Of a stretch of DNA of 64,000 bases, positions 1 to 8,511 are shown in pieces. Positions within the stretch are counted from its first letter, which is position 1. Each line of letters starts with the position of its first letter. The notes beneath the pieces were generated by a model, which had not been told where the DNA came from, made no database searches, and was given only the letters and a program-made list of their open reading frames with translations. Both the position numbers and the translations under genes were made by a program. The stretch lies in assembly GCF_001591365.1 (NCBI RefSeq), contig NZ_BCUT01000001.1, positions 2,170,001-2,234,000 on the forward strand, in the 5' to 3' direction. This DNA is from Variovorax paradoxus NBRC 15149. Its GTDB lineage: Bacteria > Pseudomonadota > Gammaproteobacteria > Burkholderiales > Burkholderiaceae_C.

Positions 1-97
1 CCTGGAACACGATGGCCACCGAGCTCATGAAGCCCACGAGCACCGCGACGAAGCCCGCAGTGAAGGCCGAGAGGCTCAGATCCTTGAAAAAACGCAT
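1..97 (-). CDS. benE: BenE-family permease, N-terminal fragment
   Basis: The first 32 codons of a minus-strand gene that continues beyond the left edge. The ATG is at 97-95 and the protein begins MRFFKDLSLSAFTAGF, running into a hydrophobic stretch with the pattern VAVLVGFMSSVAIVFQ. This opening (short cytoplasmic MRF.KDLS segment, then a first membrane helix with GFxAVLVGxxSSxAIVFQ) is typical of BenE benzoate/H+ symporter-family permeases of the inner membrane. It is divergent from the NTF2-like gene at 269, and the 171-bp gap holds a duplicated operator-like motif. Substrate cannot be judged from 32 residues; benzoate is only the family name. Confident of family, not of substrate. Confidence 0.8.
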   Translation of the reverse strand, partial: MRFFKDLSLSAFTAGFVAVLVGFMSSVAIVFQ

Positions 98-161
98 CGG
101 GCGATTGTGCCGGGGACGCCGCGGCTTCGCCCAGCCTCCAGTGCCGGCGGCGCGCTCATGG

Positions 162-196
162 ATTGTCGACAATTCCCTTCAAGTTACGTCGACAAT
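162..196. promoter_or_regulatory. Tandem GTCGACAAT operator-like sites
   Basis: A perfect 12-bp palindrome, ATTGTCGACAAT, lies at 162-173. A second copy, TACGTCGACAAT, lies at 185-196 and matches the first in its last nine bases. Centres are 23 bp apart, about two helical turns. Palindromes of the TTGT-N2-ACAA kind are the usual operators of GntR-family regulators. The site is between the divergent benE-like and NTF2-like genes, and a GntR/FCD regulator is encoded just downstream at 1701, so that protein is the obvious candidate ligand. Which regulator binds is inference. Confidence 0.55.
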
Positions 197-268
197 CGGC
201 ATGAGAATTGCTGCAGCACTGCCGTGCTTTCCGCCATGCACCGCCATGGCCCCCACGCTGGAGAACCC

Positions 269-709
269 ATGAACACGCCTGCTTCGCCCGATGCACCCCC
301 ATCGCCGCATCCTTCCACGCCCGCCGAGGTGGTCGACGAATTCCTTCGCCTCGTGATGATTCCCGACCCGCAATCGGCGTCGCGCTTCACCGCGCCCGAC
401 ATCCGCATCCGCTTCACCGGCAACCGCGAGATGCAGGCACCCGGCGACACCTCGGCCTTCAATGCGAAGCGCTACGCCTGGGTGAAGAAGAAGATCGAGC
501 GCACCGAAGTGGTGGCCGGCGGCACGCCCGAGGAAACCGTGGTCTACAGCCTCGGCACGCTGTACGGCGCCTGGCCCGACGGCACTGCCTTCGAGGGCAA
601 CCGCTATGTCGACCGCTACGTGGTGCGCCACGGCCTCATCAGCCGCATGGACGTGTGGAACGACAGCGCCGAATGGCTGCTGGTGCGCGCCGGGCTGGCG
701 GTGCTGTGA
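269..709 (+). CDS. NTF2-fold / SnoaL-like protein
   Basis: 146 residues from ATG 269. An in-frame start at 107 exists but would translate through the operator region, so 269 is preferred. After a Pro-rich leader of about 20 residues comes the pattern of the NTF2/SnoaL cone fold: EVVDEFLRLVM helix, then strands with IRIRFTGNREM, YSLGTLYGAWPDG and NRYVDRYVVRHGLISRMDVWND. The closing 'phxGkIxxxxxWxD' style strand is typical of SnoaL-like isomerases and orphan NTF2-fold proteins. No catalytic residue set can be assigned. Ten bases separate its stop from the deacetylase-like gene, so the two are probably cotranscribed and act on the same unknown small molecule. Confidence 0.72.
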   Translation: MNTPASPDAPPSPHPSTPAEVVDEFLRLVMIPDPQSASRFTAPDIRIRFTGNREMQAPGDTSAFNAKRYAWVKKKIERTEVVAGGTPEETVVYSLGTLYGAWPDGTAFEGNRYVDRYVVRHGLISRMDVWNDSAEWLLVRAGLAVL

Positions 710-719
710 GGCCGCGCGC

Positions 720-1643
720 ATGACCGCATGCTGGCCCGGGCGGCTGCCCACGCACGGCCGCTTCGGCTACAGCCCGATCACGCGGCGGCCCGACTACGCC
801 TGGCCGAACGGCGCACGGCTGGCCGTGTACATCGGCTTCAACATCGAGCATTTCGCGTTCGGCGACGGGCTGGGCGCCTGCATCGGCCCGGCCTCGCCGC
901 AGCCCGACGTGCTGAACCACGGCTGGCGCGAATACGGCAACCGCGTGGGCGCCTGGCGCTGCCTCGAGCTGTTCGATGCGCTGGCGCTGCCGGCGGGCGC
1001 GCTCGTCAACACCGCTCTCTACGACCACTGCCCGGAACTGGTCCAGGCCTGCGTGGCGCGCGGCGACGAGCTGATCGGCCACGGCCACAGCAATGCGGAG
1101 CGGCAGGGCGCATGGGACGAGGCGCACGAACGCGCGCTGCTCTCAGGCTGCCGCGAGCGCATGCAGCGCGAAAGCGGCCAGGCGCCGGCCGGATGGCTGT
1201 CGCCATGGATCTCGGAAAGCGCCGTCACGCCCGACCTGCTGGCCGAGACCGGCTACGGCTACACGCTCAACTGGTGCCACGACGACCAGCCGGTGCGCAT
1301 GCGCACGCGCGGCGGCAGCTCGATCTGGTCGGTGCCGTATCCGCAGGAGCTCAACGACATTCCGATGATCGTGGGCCGACTCATGGACGCCAGGGACTTC
1401 AGCGCGATGGTGGTCGACAACTTCGACGAGATGCGCGAGCAGTCGCGCGCGCAGCCGCTGGTGATGGGCCTCGCGCTGCATCCCTACATCGTGGGCCAGC
1501 CCTATCGGCTGCGCCACCTGCGCACCGCGCTCGCGCACCTGGCCCGCGCGCGCGACCGCGGCGACATCTGGTTCACCACGCCCGGGGCGATCGCATCGCA
1601 CATGCAGCAGCTTGCGGCCGACCGGCCCGCGGACTTTGCATAG
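720..1643 (+). CDS. Polysaccharide deacetylase (PuuE-like) family protein
   Basis: 307 residues from ATG 720, which follows the previous stop by 10 bases; a longer in-frame start at 606 would overlap the upstream gene by 100 bases and is not used. The order of motifs is that of the NodB/PuuE beta-alpha barrel: an N-terminal YAWPNGARLAVYIGFNIEHF strand, GNRVGAWRCLELFDAL, ALYDHCPEL, then GDELIGHGHSNAER in place of the metal-binding HxxxH of chitin deacetylases, and a C-terminal LALHPYIVGQPYR with the conserved HP.I.GQP.R of the allantoinase/imidase-like branch. Members of this branch attack C-N bonds of amides or cyclic imides, sometimes without metal. Substrate is unknown; the benE-like permease and NTF2-fold neighbours suggest a small organic acid or amide. 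Confidence 0.75.
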   Translation: MTACWPGRLPTHGRFGYSPITRRPDYAWPNGARLAVYIGFNIEHFAFGDGLGACIGPASPQPDVLNHGWREYGNRVGAWRCLELFDALALPAGALVNTALYDHCPELVQACVARGDELIGHGHSNAERQGAWDEAHERALLSGCRERMQRESGQAPAGWLSPWISESAVTPDLLAETGYGYTLNWCHDDQPVRMRTRGGSSIWSVPYPQELNDIPMIVGRLMDARDFSAMVVDNFDEMREQSRAQPLVMGLALHPYIVGQPYRLRHLRTALAHLARARDRGDIWFTTPGAIASHMQQLAADRPADFA

Positions 1644-1700
1644 GCCCCGGCACGCGCCGCACGCGCTCGATAATGGGCAGGTTCCCCCATCGACTGCGCC

Positions 1701-2468
1701 ATGCCCCGTTCTTCTTCGCCGCCCAAGCCCGCCACCGCGCCGCGACCCACCCGGCGCAAGCTGCCGCCCACCGGCGGCGCCGCGGCAAAGAACGAGGGCA
1801 ACGGCGACATCGAGGAACGCATCTTCCGCTCGGTCTTCGAAAGCGTGGCCAGCCAGCGCCTCGCGCCCGGCACCAAGCTGCCGGAGGCATCGCTGTGCGA
1901 ACTGTTCGGCGTGAGCCGCGCGCTGGTGCGCAAGGTGCTGCAGCGGCTCGCGCACGACCACATCGTGGAACTGCGGCCGAACCGCGGCGCCATCGTCGCC
2001 ATGCCCTCGCCCGAGGAGACGCGGCAGATCTTCGAGGCGCGCCGCGCGCTCGAGGCCGCGCTGGTGCGCATGGCGGTGCGCAATGCCACGCGTGCCGAAG
2101 TCGCCGAGCTGCGGCGACACCTGAAGCAGGAGCATGCGGCGATGCACCGCTATGCGCAGCCCGAGTGGGCGCGCCTGGCCAGCACCTTTCACCTGCGCGT
2201 GGCGAAGCTCGCGCGCAATCCGATCCTGGAGCGCTACCTGAGCGAGCTCATGTCGCGCTGCTCGCTGATCGTGGCGCTCTACGAGCCGCCCGGCAATGCA
2301 TCGTGCGAACACGGCGAGCATGCGGACGTGGTCGATGCCATTGCGCGCGGCGATGCGGACGAGGCCGTGCGCCTGATGGAAGCGCACCTCCTGGTGCTCG
2401 AGAAGAACATCGCGCTCGACCGGCCCGCTTCCGGGCGCAGCCTGGGCCAGATGCTGGGACTGGGCTGA
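1701..2468 (+). CDS. GntR-family transcriptional regulator, FCD type
   Basis: 255 residues. A basic, Pro/Ala-rich tail of about 35 residues precedes a winged helix (IEERIFRSVFESVASQRLAPGTKLPE, then GVSRALVRKVLQRLAHD and VELRPNRGAIVA). The remainder is an FCD effector domain: EARRALEAALVRMA, a TFHLRVA helix, GEHADVVDAIARGD and MEAHLLVLEKN. FCD domains bind a carboxylate effector through a metal held by Asp and three His. Here the three His can be found (TFH, GEH, EAH), but the Asp four residues before the first His is Ala (ASTFH), so metal binding may be altered. It lies 57 bp downstream of the deacetylase-like gene on the same strand and is the likely regulator of the 162-196 sites. Confidence 0.88.
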   Translation: MPRSSSPPKPATAPRPTRRKLPPTGGAAAKNEGNGDIEERIFRSVFESVASQRLAPGTKLPEASLCELFGVSRALVRKVLQRLAHDHIVELRPNRGAIVAMPSPEETRQIFEARRALEAALVRMAVRNATRAEVAELRRHLKQEHAAMHRYAQPEWARLASTFHLRVAKLARNPILERYLSELMSRCSLIVALYEPPGNASCEHGEHADVVDAIARGDADEAVRLMEAHLLVLEKNIALDRPASGRSLGQMLGLG

Positions 2469-2482
2469 GCGGCGGCGGGCGG

Positions 2483-2496
2483 CCTGCCGCGGCAGG
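2483..2496. terminator. Palindrome between convergent genes
   Basis: CCTGCCGCGGCAGG is a perfect 14-bp palindrome in the 45-bp gap between the convergent stops of the GntR gene and kup. It can form a hairpin in either transcript, but there is no T-run on either side, so it is at best a weak or Rho-assisted terminator. Confidence 0.25.
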
Positions 2497-2513
2497 GCCC
2501 GTCGCCATCCTCA

Positions 2514-4439
2514 TCAGATCTCGATCTTCGAGCCCAGCTCGACCACCGCGTTGTTCGGCAGCCCCAGGAATGCGGCGGCGCCGCTCGCGTTGTGGTGCAT
2601 CTGCGCGAACAGCTTCTCGCGCCACGGCGCCATGCCGCTGCCCAGCGTGGGAATGACGACGTCGCGCGAGAGGAAGTAGCTCGTCGTCATGGGCTCGAGC
2701 TGGCAGCCGCGCATGCGCGCGTTGTCGAGCGCGCGCGGCAGGTCGATGTCGTTCTTGAAGCCGTAGTGCACGGTGACCTGCCAGCAGTGATGGCCGAGCG
2801 CCTCGATCTCGATGCGCTTGTCCATCGGTATCCAGGGCACTTCGTGGTTGCGCACGGTCACGAACATGTTCTGCTCGTGCAGCACCTTGTTGTGCTTGAG
2901 GTTGTGCAGCAGCGCATTGGGCACCACGCCGGGTTCGGCGGTGAGGAACACCGCGGTGCCGTCCACGCGCGCGGGCGGGCTCTCGAACACCGAATCGAGA
3001 AAGGCCTTCAGCTCGATGGCGTCGGCGCGCTGCACCTCGCCCATCAGCCGGCGGCCTTCCTTCCAGGTGATCATCAGCGTGAACACGGCGCCGCCGATCA
3101 CCAGCGGGAACCAGCCGCCCTCGAACAGCTTGAGCAGGTTCGAGGCGAAGAACAGGAAGTCGACCACGAAGAACATCGCGGTCGATGCAATGCACAGCGC
3201 CAGCGGCAGCTTCCAGGCGTAGCGGATCACGAAGAAGGTCAGGATCGTGGTGATCAGCATGTCGGTGGTCACGGCGATGCCATAGGCCGCGGCCAGGCTG
3301 CTCGACGAGCGGAACATGACCACCGCCAGCACGATGGCCACGAACAGCCCCCAGTTGACCAGCGGAATGTAGATCTGCCCCGCCGTGCGCACGCTCGTGT
3401 GCTCGATGTTCAGGCGCGGCAGGTAGCCCAGCTGGATGACCTGGCGCGTGACGCTGAAGGCACCCGTGATGAGCGCCTGCGACGCGATGACGGTGGCCGC
3501 CGTGGCCAGCAGCACCAGCGGAACGAGCGCCCATTCGGGCGCCATCATGAAGAAGGGGTTCTTCACGGCCTCGGGGTTCGCCAGCAGCAGCGCGCCCTGG
3601 CCGAAGTAGTTGAGCGTGAGCGCCGGCATCACGACCGTGAACCAGGCCACGCGGATCGGCCGCTTGCCGAAGTGGCCCAGGTCGGCGTAGAGCGCCTCGG
3701 CGCCCGTCACGCACAGCACCGTGGCGCCCAGCAGGATGAAGCTGGTGCCCGGGTTGTCCCACATGAACTTCAGCGCGAACCAGGGGTTCAGAGACTTGAG
3801 GATTTCAGGGTGGTGCAGGATCTGCGACACGCCGAGCACCGCAATGGCCAGGAACCACGCGAGCGTGATGGGCCCGAAGAACTTGCCGATGCCCGCCGTG
3901 CCGCGCTTTTGCACCACGAAGAGGCCGAACAGCACCACCAGCGTGACCGGCAGCACATAGTGCTTGAAGTGGGGCGACACCACTTCGAGGCCTTCGACCG
4001 CCGAAAGCACCGAGATGGCCGGCGTGATGACGCCGTCGCCATAGAAGAGCGAGGTGCCGAAGATGCCCACCAGCAGCAGCACGTGGCGCAGCCTGGGCTT
4101 GTCGGCCACCGCGCGCGAGGCCAGCGCCAGCATGGCGACCAGGCCGCCCTCGCCTTCGTTGTCGGCGCGCAGCACCAGCACCACGTACTTGATCGACACG
4201 ATGACGGTGAGCGTCCAGAAGAACATCGACAGGATGCCGTAGACGTTTTCGACAGTGAACGGCAGGTGGCCGTGGCCGAACACTTCCTTGACTGCATACA
4301 GCACGCTGGTGCCGATGTCGCCATAGACGACACCGATGGCGCCGATGATCAAGGCGGCGGCGGAAGTGGATTTGGGAGGTGACACGAAGTCGATGGGAAA
4401 AAGGGAGGCTGCCCGCGCGTAACCAGACGTCACACGCAC
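2514..4439 (-). CDS. kup: Low-affinity potassium uptake protein Kup
   Basis: Inner-membrane K+/H+ symporter of the KUP/HAK/KT family. The core starts at [19 protein letters not shown] and continues with [55 protein letters not shown] and the C-terminal [13 protein letters not shown] domain. All family hallmarks are present, except that the usual DIGTSPLY is DIGTSVLY. The frame opens at GTG 4439 (641 aa); a GTG at 4385 would give 623 aa, closer to the usual ~622, and neither has a clear ribosome site, so the N-terminus is uncertain. It lies 120 bp downstream of gshA on the same strand and converges with the GntR gene. Confidence 0.95.
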   Translation of the reverse strand: MRVTSGYARAASLFPIDFVSPPKSTSAAALIIGAIGVVYGDIGTSVLYAVKEVFGHGHLPFTVENVYGILSMFFWTLTVIVSIKYVVLVLRADNEGEGGLVAMLALASRAVADKPRLRHVLLLVGIFGTSLFYGDGVITPAISVLSAVEGLEVVSPHFKHYVLPVTLVVLFGLFVVQKRGTAGIGKFFGPITLAWFLAIAVLGVSQILHHPEILKSLNPWFALKFMWDNPGTSFILLGATVLCVTGAEALYADLGHFGKRPIRVAWFTVVMPALTLNYFGQGALLLANPEAVKNPFFMMAPEWALVPLVLLATAATVIASQALITGAFSVTRQVIQLGYLPRLNIEHTSVRTAGQIYIPLVNWGLFVAIVLAVVMFRSSSSLAAAYGIAVTTDMLITTILTFFVIRYAWKLPLALCIASTAMFFVVDFLFFASNLLKLFEGGWFPLVIGGAVFTLMITWKEGRRLMGEVQRADAIELKAFLDSVFESPPARVDGTAVFLTAEPGVVPNALLHNLKHNKVLHEQNMFVTVRNHEVPWIPMDKRIEIEALGHHCWQVTVHYGFKNDIDLPRALDNARMRGCQLEPMTTSYFLSRDVVIPTLGSGMAPWREKLFAQMHHNASGAAAFLGLPNNAVVELGSKIEI

Positions 4440-4559
4440 CGAGATGCTGCCGCGGTGGAATTTCCAGCCGCCGCGCGCACCCCTCCGCCCTTTTGTTTCC
4501 TTTGCTGTGGGGCCGCTATTTTGCCGCCGACCGGGGCCCGCGCAAGCCGCCCCGGAAAA

Positions 4560-5870
4560 TCATTCGTAGATTTCGGCGTCCGGATCGGTGGCTTCCATCT
4601 CGTAGCTCGCGGCCACCATGGCCAGGCGGCCCACCACGCCATACATGTAGAAGCGGTTCGGGGCGCTCGCGCCGGGCTTGGCGCCGGGCTGCGGCAGGTG
4701 CGCGCTTTCGGAGAACGCCAGCGGCACGAAGCTCGCGCCCGGGAGCTTGAGGTTCTCGTCGGGCGCACGCTCGGCATGCACGCGGTAGAAGCCGCCCACC
4801 ACGTAGCGGTCCATCATGTAGACCACCGGCTCGGCCACGCCGTTGTGCACGCGCTCGTTGGTCAGCACGCCTTCCTGCACGATCACCTCGCCGGGCTCGC
4901 GCAGCTCCCTGGCGGCCGCGCCCGCCTTGCCTGCCGGAGCGCTGCGCGGCTTGCCGACCAGGCCCTCGACTTCCTTCGCGTCGCGCACGGTGACCACGCC
5001 CGGGCCGTCGCCGCCGACATGGCCCTTGACGACCACGAAGGGCTTCTCGTTGATGCCGTATTCCTTGTACTTGCGGCGCACCTTGGTCAGCACCGCGTCC
5101 ACGTGGCTGGTCAGCACGTCGATGCCGCGGCCTTCGGAAAAATCGACGCCGTCGGCGCGCGCATAGATCGGATTGATCAGCCAGGGGTCGATGCCCAGCA
5201 GCTTGCCGAAGCGCTTGGACAGCTCCTCGTAGCTGTGCAGGTGGTTGCTCTTGCGCCGCACCGACCAGCCCGCGTGCAGCGGCGGCAACAGGTACTGCTC
5301 GTGCAGGTCTTCCAGGATGCCCGGCGTGCCGGCCGTCAGCTCGTTGTTGAGCAGGATGGTGCAGGGATCGAAGTTCTTGAGCCCGAGGCGGCGCTTGCTG
5401 CGCACCACGGGCTCCAGGCACACGGTCTCGCCGTTGGGCAGCTCGATCTTCTTGGGCGACTTGATGGCCGGATCGATCGAGCCCACGCGCACGTTCAGTC
5501 CCGCCATGTGGAAGATCCGCACCAGTTGGGCGACGTTGGCGAGATAGAAGGTGTTCTTCGAGTGGTTCTCGGGAATGACCAGCAGGTTGCGCGCTTCCGG
5601 ACAGATCTTCTCGATGGCGGCCTGCGCGGCCTGCACCGCCAGCGGCAGCATCTCCTTGGTGAGATTGTTCCAGCCGCCGGGGAAGAGGTTGGTGTCGACC
5701 GGCGCCAGCTTGAAGCCCGCGTTGCGGATGTCGACCGCGCTGTAGAACGGTGGCGTGTGCTCCATCCATTCGAGCCGGAACCAGCGCTCGATGGCGGGCG
5801 TGGAGTCGAGGACGCGCTGTTCCAGTTCGTTGATCGGGCCGGTCAGGGCGGTGACGAGATGCGGAACCAT
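4560..5870 (-). CDS. gshA: Glutamate-cysteine ligase, proteobacterial type
   Basis: 436 residues from ATG 5870 with AAGG about 10 bases upstream. First step of glutathione synthesis: ATP-dependent joining of glutamate and cysteine in the cytoplasm. It belongs to the compact class typical of beta- and some gammaproteobacteria, not the E. coli GshA class. Features seen: EQRVLDSTPAIERWFRLEW near the N-terminus, VDTNLFPGGWNNL, VIPENHSKNTFYL, LLNNELTAG, VVKGHVGGDGPGVV and the C-terminal NRFYMYGVVGRLAMVAASYE. The length is normal and nothing is missing. gshB is not in the window. It sits between proA (upstream) and kup (downstream) on the same strand, separated by about 120 bp on each side. Confidence 0.93.
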   Translation of the reverse strand: MVPHLVTALTGPINELEQRVLDSTPAIERWFRLEWMEHTPPFYSAVDIRNAGFKLAPVDTNLFPGGWNNLTKEMLPLAVQAAQAAIEKICPEARNLLVIPENHSKNTFYLANVAQLVRIFHMAGLNVRVGSIDPAIKSPKKIELPNGETVCLEPVVRSKRRLGLKNFDPCTILLNNELTAGTPGILEDLHEQYLLPPLHAGWSVRRKSNHLHSYEELSKRFGKLLGIDPWLINPIYARADGVDFSEGRGIDVLTSHVDAVLTKVRRKYKEYGINEKPFVVVKGHVGGDGPGVVTVRDAKEVEGLVGKPRSAPAGKAGAAARELREPGEVIVQEGVLTNERVHNGVAEPVVYMMDRYVVGGFYRVHAERAPDENLKLPGASFVPLAFSESAHLPQPGAKPGASAPNRFYMYGVVGRLAMVAASYEMEATDPDAEIYE

Positions 5871-5957
5871 GCGGCGGCCTTGTTGGATTTGTACTTGAAA
5901 GGTAGAGCGGAATTGTAGGATTTGGGGATGGCCGCCCCAATGACAAGACTACGTAGA

Positions 5958-5977
5958 GCGGACTTGGTTCAGTCCGC
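5958..5977 (-). terminator. Hairpin downstream of proA
   Basis: GCGGACT (5958-5964) and AGTCCGC (5971-5977) form a perfect 7-bp stem with a TGGTTC loop, 15 bases past the proA stop in the direction of transcription. No T-run follows on the minus strand, so it may be a processing or stabilising hairpin, not an intrinsic terminator. Confidence 0.35.
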
Positions 5978-5991
5978 CCGCTTCCGGTGCA

Positions 5992-7287
5992 TCAGCTGCG
6001 CACTTCGCCCTGCCCGAGCACCACGTACTTGAGCGAGGTCAGCCCCTCGATGCCGACCGGCCCGCGCGCATGGAACTTGTCGGTGCTGATGCCGATTTCC
6101 GCCCCCAGGCCAAACTCGAAACCGTCCGCGAAGCGTGTGCTCGCATTGACCATGACGCTGGCCGAATCGACCTCGCGCAGGAAACGCTGCGCATGCACGT
6201 GGTCGCGCGTGACGATCGCGTCGGTGTGGTGGCTCGAGTAGCGGTTGATGTGCGCAATGGCCTCGTCGACCCCTTGGACCACCTTGATGCTGATCACCGC
6301 GGCAAGGTATTCCTCGGACCAGTCGGACTCCACCGCGTCGACGATCCTTGCGCCGGCACCGGCCAATGCCTCGTCGGCGCGCAGGATGCGGGCCGCCACG
6401 GGGTCGCAGCGCATTTCGACGCCCTTGGCCGCAAAGATGGCGGCGATCCGGGGCAGGAAGTCTTCGGCCACCGCGGCCGACACCAGCAGGCCTTCGGCCG
6501 CGTTGCAGGGGCTGTATTTCTGCGTCTTGGCGTTGTCGACGATGCGCAGCGCCATCTCGAACTCGGCCGTGTCGTCCACATAGACGTGGCAGTTGCCGTC
6601 CAGGTGCTTGATGACCGGCACCTTGGCATCGCGGCTGATGCGCTCGATCAGGCCCTTGCCGCCGCGCGGGATGATCACGTCGACGAACTCGGGCATCGCG
6701 ATGAGCTGGCCCACGGCCTCGCGGTCGGTGGTCTGCACCAGCTGCACCGCCTCGACCGGCAGGCCGGCCTCGGCCAGCGCGCCGGACACCAGCAGCGCCA
6801 GCGCCTTGTTCGACTCGATCGCCTCCGAGCCGCCGCGCAGGATGGCGGCGTTGCCGCTCTTGATGGCCAGGCTCGCGGCCTCGATGGTCACGTTGGGGCG
6901 GCTCTCGTAGATCATGCCGAAGACGCCGATCGGCACGCGCATCTGGCCCACGCGGATGCCGCTGGGCTGCTGCTTCATGCCGATGATCTCGCCGATCACG
7001 TCGGCCATGCCGGCAAGCTGCTCGCAGCCCAGCGCCACGGTCTCGATGACCTTGGGCGTGAGCTTGAGGCGGTCGACCATCGGCGCCGAGAGGCCGGCGG
7101 CCGTGGCGCGCGCCAGGTCCTTCTGGTTGGCCTCGGCCAGCCCCGGGCCGGCTTCGCGCAGGCGCTTGGCCAGCGCCTTCAATGCTCTGTTTTTGGTAGC
7201 TGCATCCGCTCGGGCCATGAGGAATGCGGCGGTTTTTGCCTGCAGGCCGAGGGTCTGCATGTGCTCGCTGACGTTGAACGCGTTCAT
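5992..7287 (-). CDS. proA: Gamma-glutamyl phosphate reductase
   Basis: Second step of proline synthesis: NADPH reduction of gamma-glutamyl phosphate to glutamate-5-semialdehyde. The start is placed at ATG 7287 ([14 protein letters not shown], 431 aa), where the family usually begins; an in-frame ATG at 7314 adds nine residues. Aldehyde-dehydrogenase-fold motifs follow in order: [23 protein letters not shown]-type [39 protein letters not shown], and the catalytic Cys in KYSPCNAAE, about residue 261. The C-terminal [21 protein letters not shown] is intact. It is last in a leuS-lptE-holA-proA string, but 134 bp and a repeat element separate it from holA, so it may have its own promoter. Confidence 0.95.
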   Translation of the reverse strand: MNAFNVSEHMQTLGLQAKTAAFLMARADAATKNRALKALAKRLREAGPGLAEANQKDLARATAAGLSAPMVDRLKLTPKVIETVALGCEQLAGMADVIGEIIGMKQQPSGIRVGQMRVPIGVFGMIYESRPNVTIEAASLAIKSGNAAILRGGSEAIESNKALALLVSGALAEAGLPVEAVQLVQTTDREAVGQLIAMPEFVDVIIPRGGKGLIERISRDAKVPVIKHLDGNCHVYVDDTAEFEMALRIVDNAKTQKYSPCNAAEGLLVSAAVAEDFLPRIAAIFAAKGVEMRCDPVAARILRADEALAGAGARIVDAVESDWSEEYLAAVISIKVVQGVDEAIAHINRYSSHHTDAIVTRDHVHAQRFLREVDSASVMVNASTRFADGFEFGLGAEIGISTDKFHARGPVGIEGLTSLKYVVLGQGEVRS

Positions 7288-7343
7288 GCGGGCATTTTCG
7301 TGCATTTGGATCAACCCCGGGCTTCGCGCACTTGCCGGGTTGT

Positions 7344-7452
7344 CCCCTCTCCCTCCGGGAGAGGGCTAGGGTGAGGGCCGCGGCACCCGAAAACGCGCGA
7401 TGCGATGAAGGCCGCCGGCCCTCATCCCAACCCTCTCCCGGAGGGAGAGGGA
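7344..7452. repeat. Inverted-arm intergenic element, copy 1
   Basis: Left arm 7344-7377 (contains CCTCTCCCTCCGGGAGAGGG then CTAGGGTGAGGG) and right arm 7419-7452 (CCCTCATCCCAA then CCCTCTCCCGGAGGGAGAGG) are near-perfect reverse complements. They flank a core of exactly 41 bp. A second copy of the same architecture lies at 28104-28216. Paired inverted palindromic units with fixed spacing resemble REP doublets (REPINs). The right arm overlaps the 3' end of holA. Confidence 0.75.
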
Positions 7453-8507
7453 GCGGGACCGGTGCTGCAGGCGCGGCACAGCATCAGCGCCAGCCGCTGC
7501 AGCGCCTGCCAGCCGCCGGCGGGCCAGTCGGGCTGCTTGAGCCCCTTGCAGATGCCGTCCACCACATGGGCCGCGCGCAGCAGGCGGGCCAGCATGCGGT
7601 CGTCCAGCCGGGGCAGCACGCGCTCGAAGGCGCGCTCGCGCGGGCCCCAGATGCGGTTCTCGCGCAGCGCCATCGGCAGCGGCCGGCCCGCGGCCATGGC
7701 GTCCTTCACGCGCTTGAGCGCGCGGATGTCCTCGGCGATCGTGTAGTGCACCAGCACCTCGGCCTCGCCTTCGGCCTGCAGGCCGTCGAGCATGCGCGCC
7801 ACGCGCTGCGGGTTGCCGGCCAGCACGGCCTCGGAGAGCTTGAAGACGTCGTAGCGCGCCACGTTGTTGACCGCGCCCTCGACCTGCTCCCAGCTCAGCT
7901 CGCCGGCCGGATGCAGCAGGGCGAGCTTCTGGATCTCCTGGTGGGCGGCCAGCAGGTTGCCTTCCACGCGGTCGGCAAAGAACTGCAGCGTGCGCTGGCC
8001 TTCGTCGCCGGGCATCACGCGTTGGCCCTGCAGGCCCAGGCGCTGCGCGATCCACTGCGGCAGCGCGTTGCGCTCGATCGGGTCGACCTGCAGGCTCACG
8101 CCGTTGTTCTCGAGCGCCGAGAACCACGCGCCGGTGCGCGTGGCCTTGTCCAGCCGCGGCAGCATCACCAGCGTGAGCGTGCTGTCGTTGCCCTGCGCGG
8201 ACTCGGCCAGCTGCTGCAGCGCGATGCTGCCGTCCTTGCCGGGCTTGCCCGAGGGAATGCGGATCTCGACGATCTGCTTGTCGGCGAACAGCGAGAGCGA
8301 ACCGCCCGCCGCCAGCACCGCGCTCCAGTCGAAGTGCGCACCGGCCACGGTGTAGGAGCTGCGCTCCGTATAGCCCGCCGCGCGCGCCGCGGTGCGGATG
8401 GCATCGGCCGCCTCCTGCGCGAGCAGCGGCTCGTCGCCATGGATCGCGTAGAGGGACTTCAGCCCCTTCTGCAGATGGGAGCCCAGCTGGGCACTGGCAA
8501 GCTGCAT
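7422..8507 (-). CDS. holA: DNA polymerase III delta subunit
   Basis: 361 residues from ATG 8507 (MQLASAQLGSHLQKG), five bases past the lptE stop; an in-frame start nine codons earlier would overlap lptE. The delta subunit opens the beta sliding clamp within the clamp-loader complex. Seen: LYAIHGDEPLLAQEAADAIR near residues 20-40, SLFADKQIVEIR, an AAA+-like domain II with LEVDPIER-type LQVDPIERNALPQWI, and the helical collar domain with EALVHYTIAEDIRAL-like sequence. There is no Walker A, as expected for delta. The last residues, ...SPSGRGLG plus TGA, are encoded by the right arm of the 7344-7452 repeat, so insertion of that element appears to have replaced the original C-terminus. Confidence 0.9.
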   Translation of the reverse strand: MQLASAQLGSHLQKGLKSLYAIHGDEPLLAQEAADAIRTAARAAGYTERSSYTVAGAHFDWSAVLAAGGSLSLFADKQIVEIRIPSGKPGKDGSIALQQLAESAQGNDSTLTLVMLPRLDKATRTGAWFSALENNGVSLQVDPIERNALPQWIAQRLGLQGQRVMPGDEGQRTLQFFADRVEGNLLAAHQEIQKLALLHPAGELSWEQVEGAVNNVARYDVFKLSEAVLAGNPQRVARMLDGLQAEGEAEVLVHYTIAEDIRALKRVKDAMAAGRPLPMALRENRIWGPRERAFERVLPRLDDRMLARLLRAAHVVDGICKGLKQPDWPAGGWQALQRLALMLCRACSTGPAPSPSGRGLG

Positions 8508-8511
8508 CCGC

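Noticed and set aside
2592..4382. Open frame of 596 codons opposite kup
   Set aside because: His/Arg/Gln-rich antisense of kup; no start signal or protein pattern.
2514..4439. kup DIGTSVLY variant as a defect
   Set aside because: All other family motifs are intact; a Pro to Val change at this place is probably a lineage variant, so only mentioned in the annotation.
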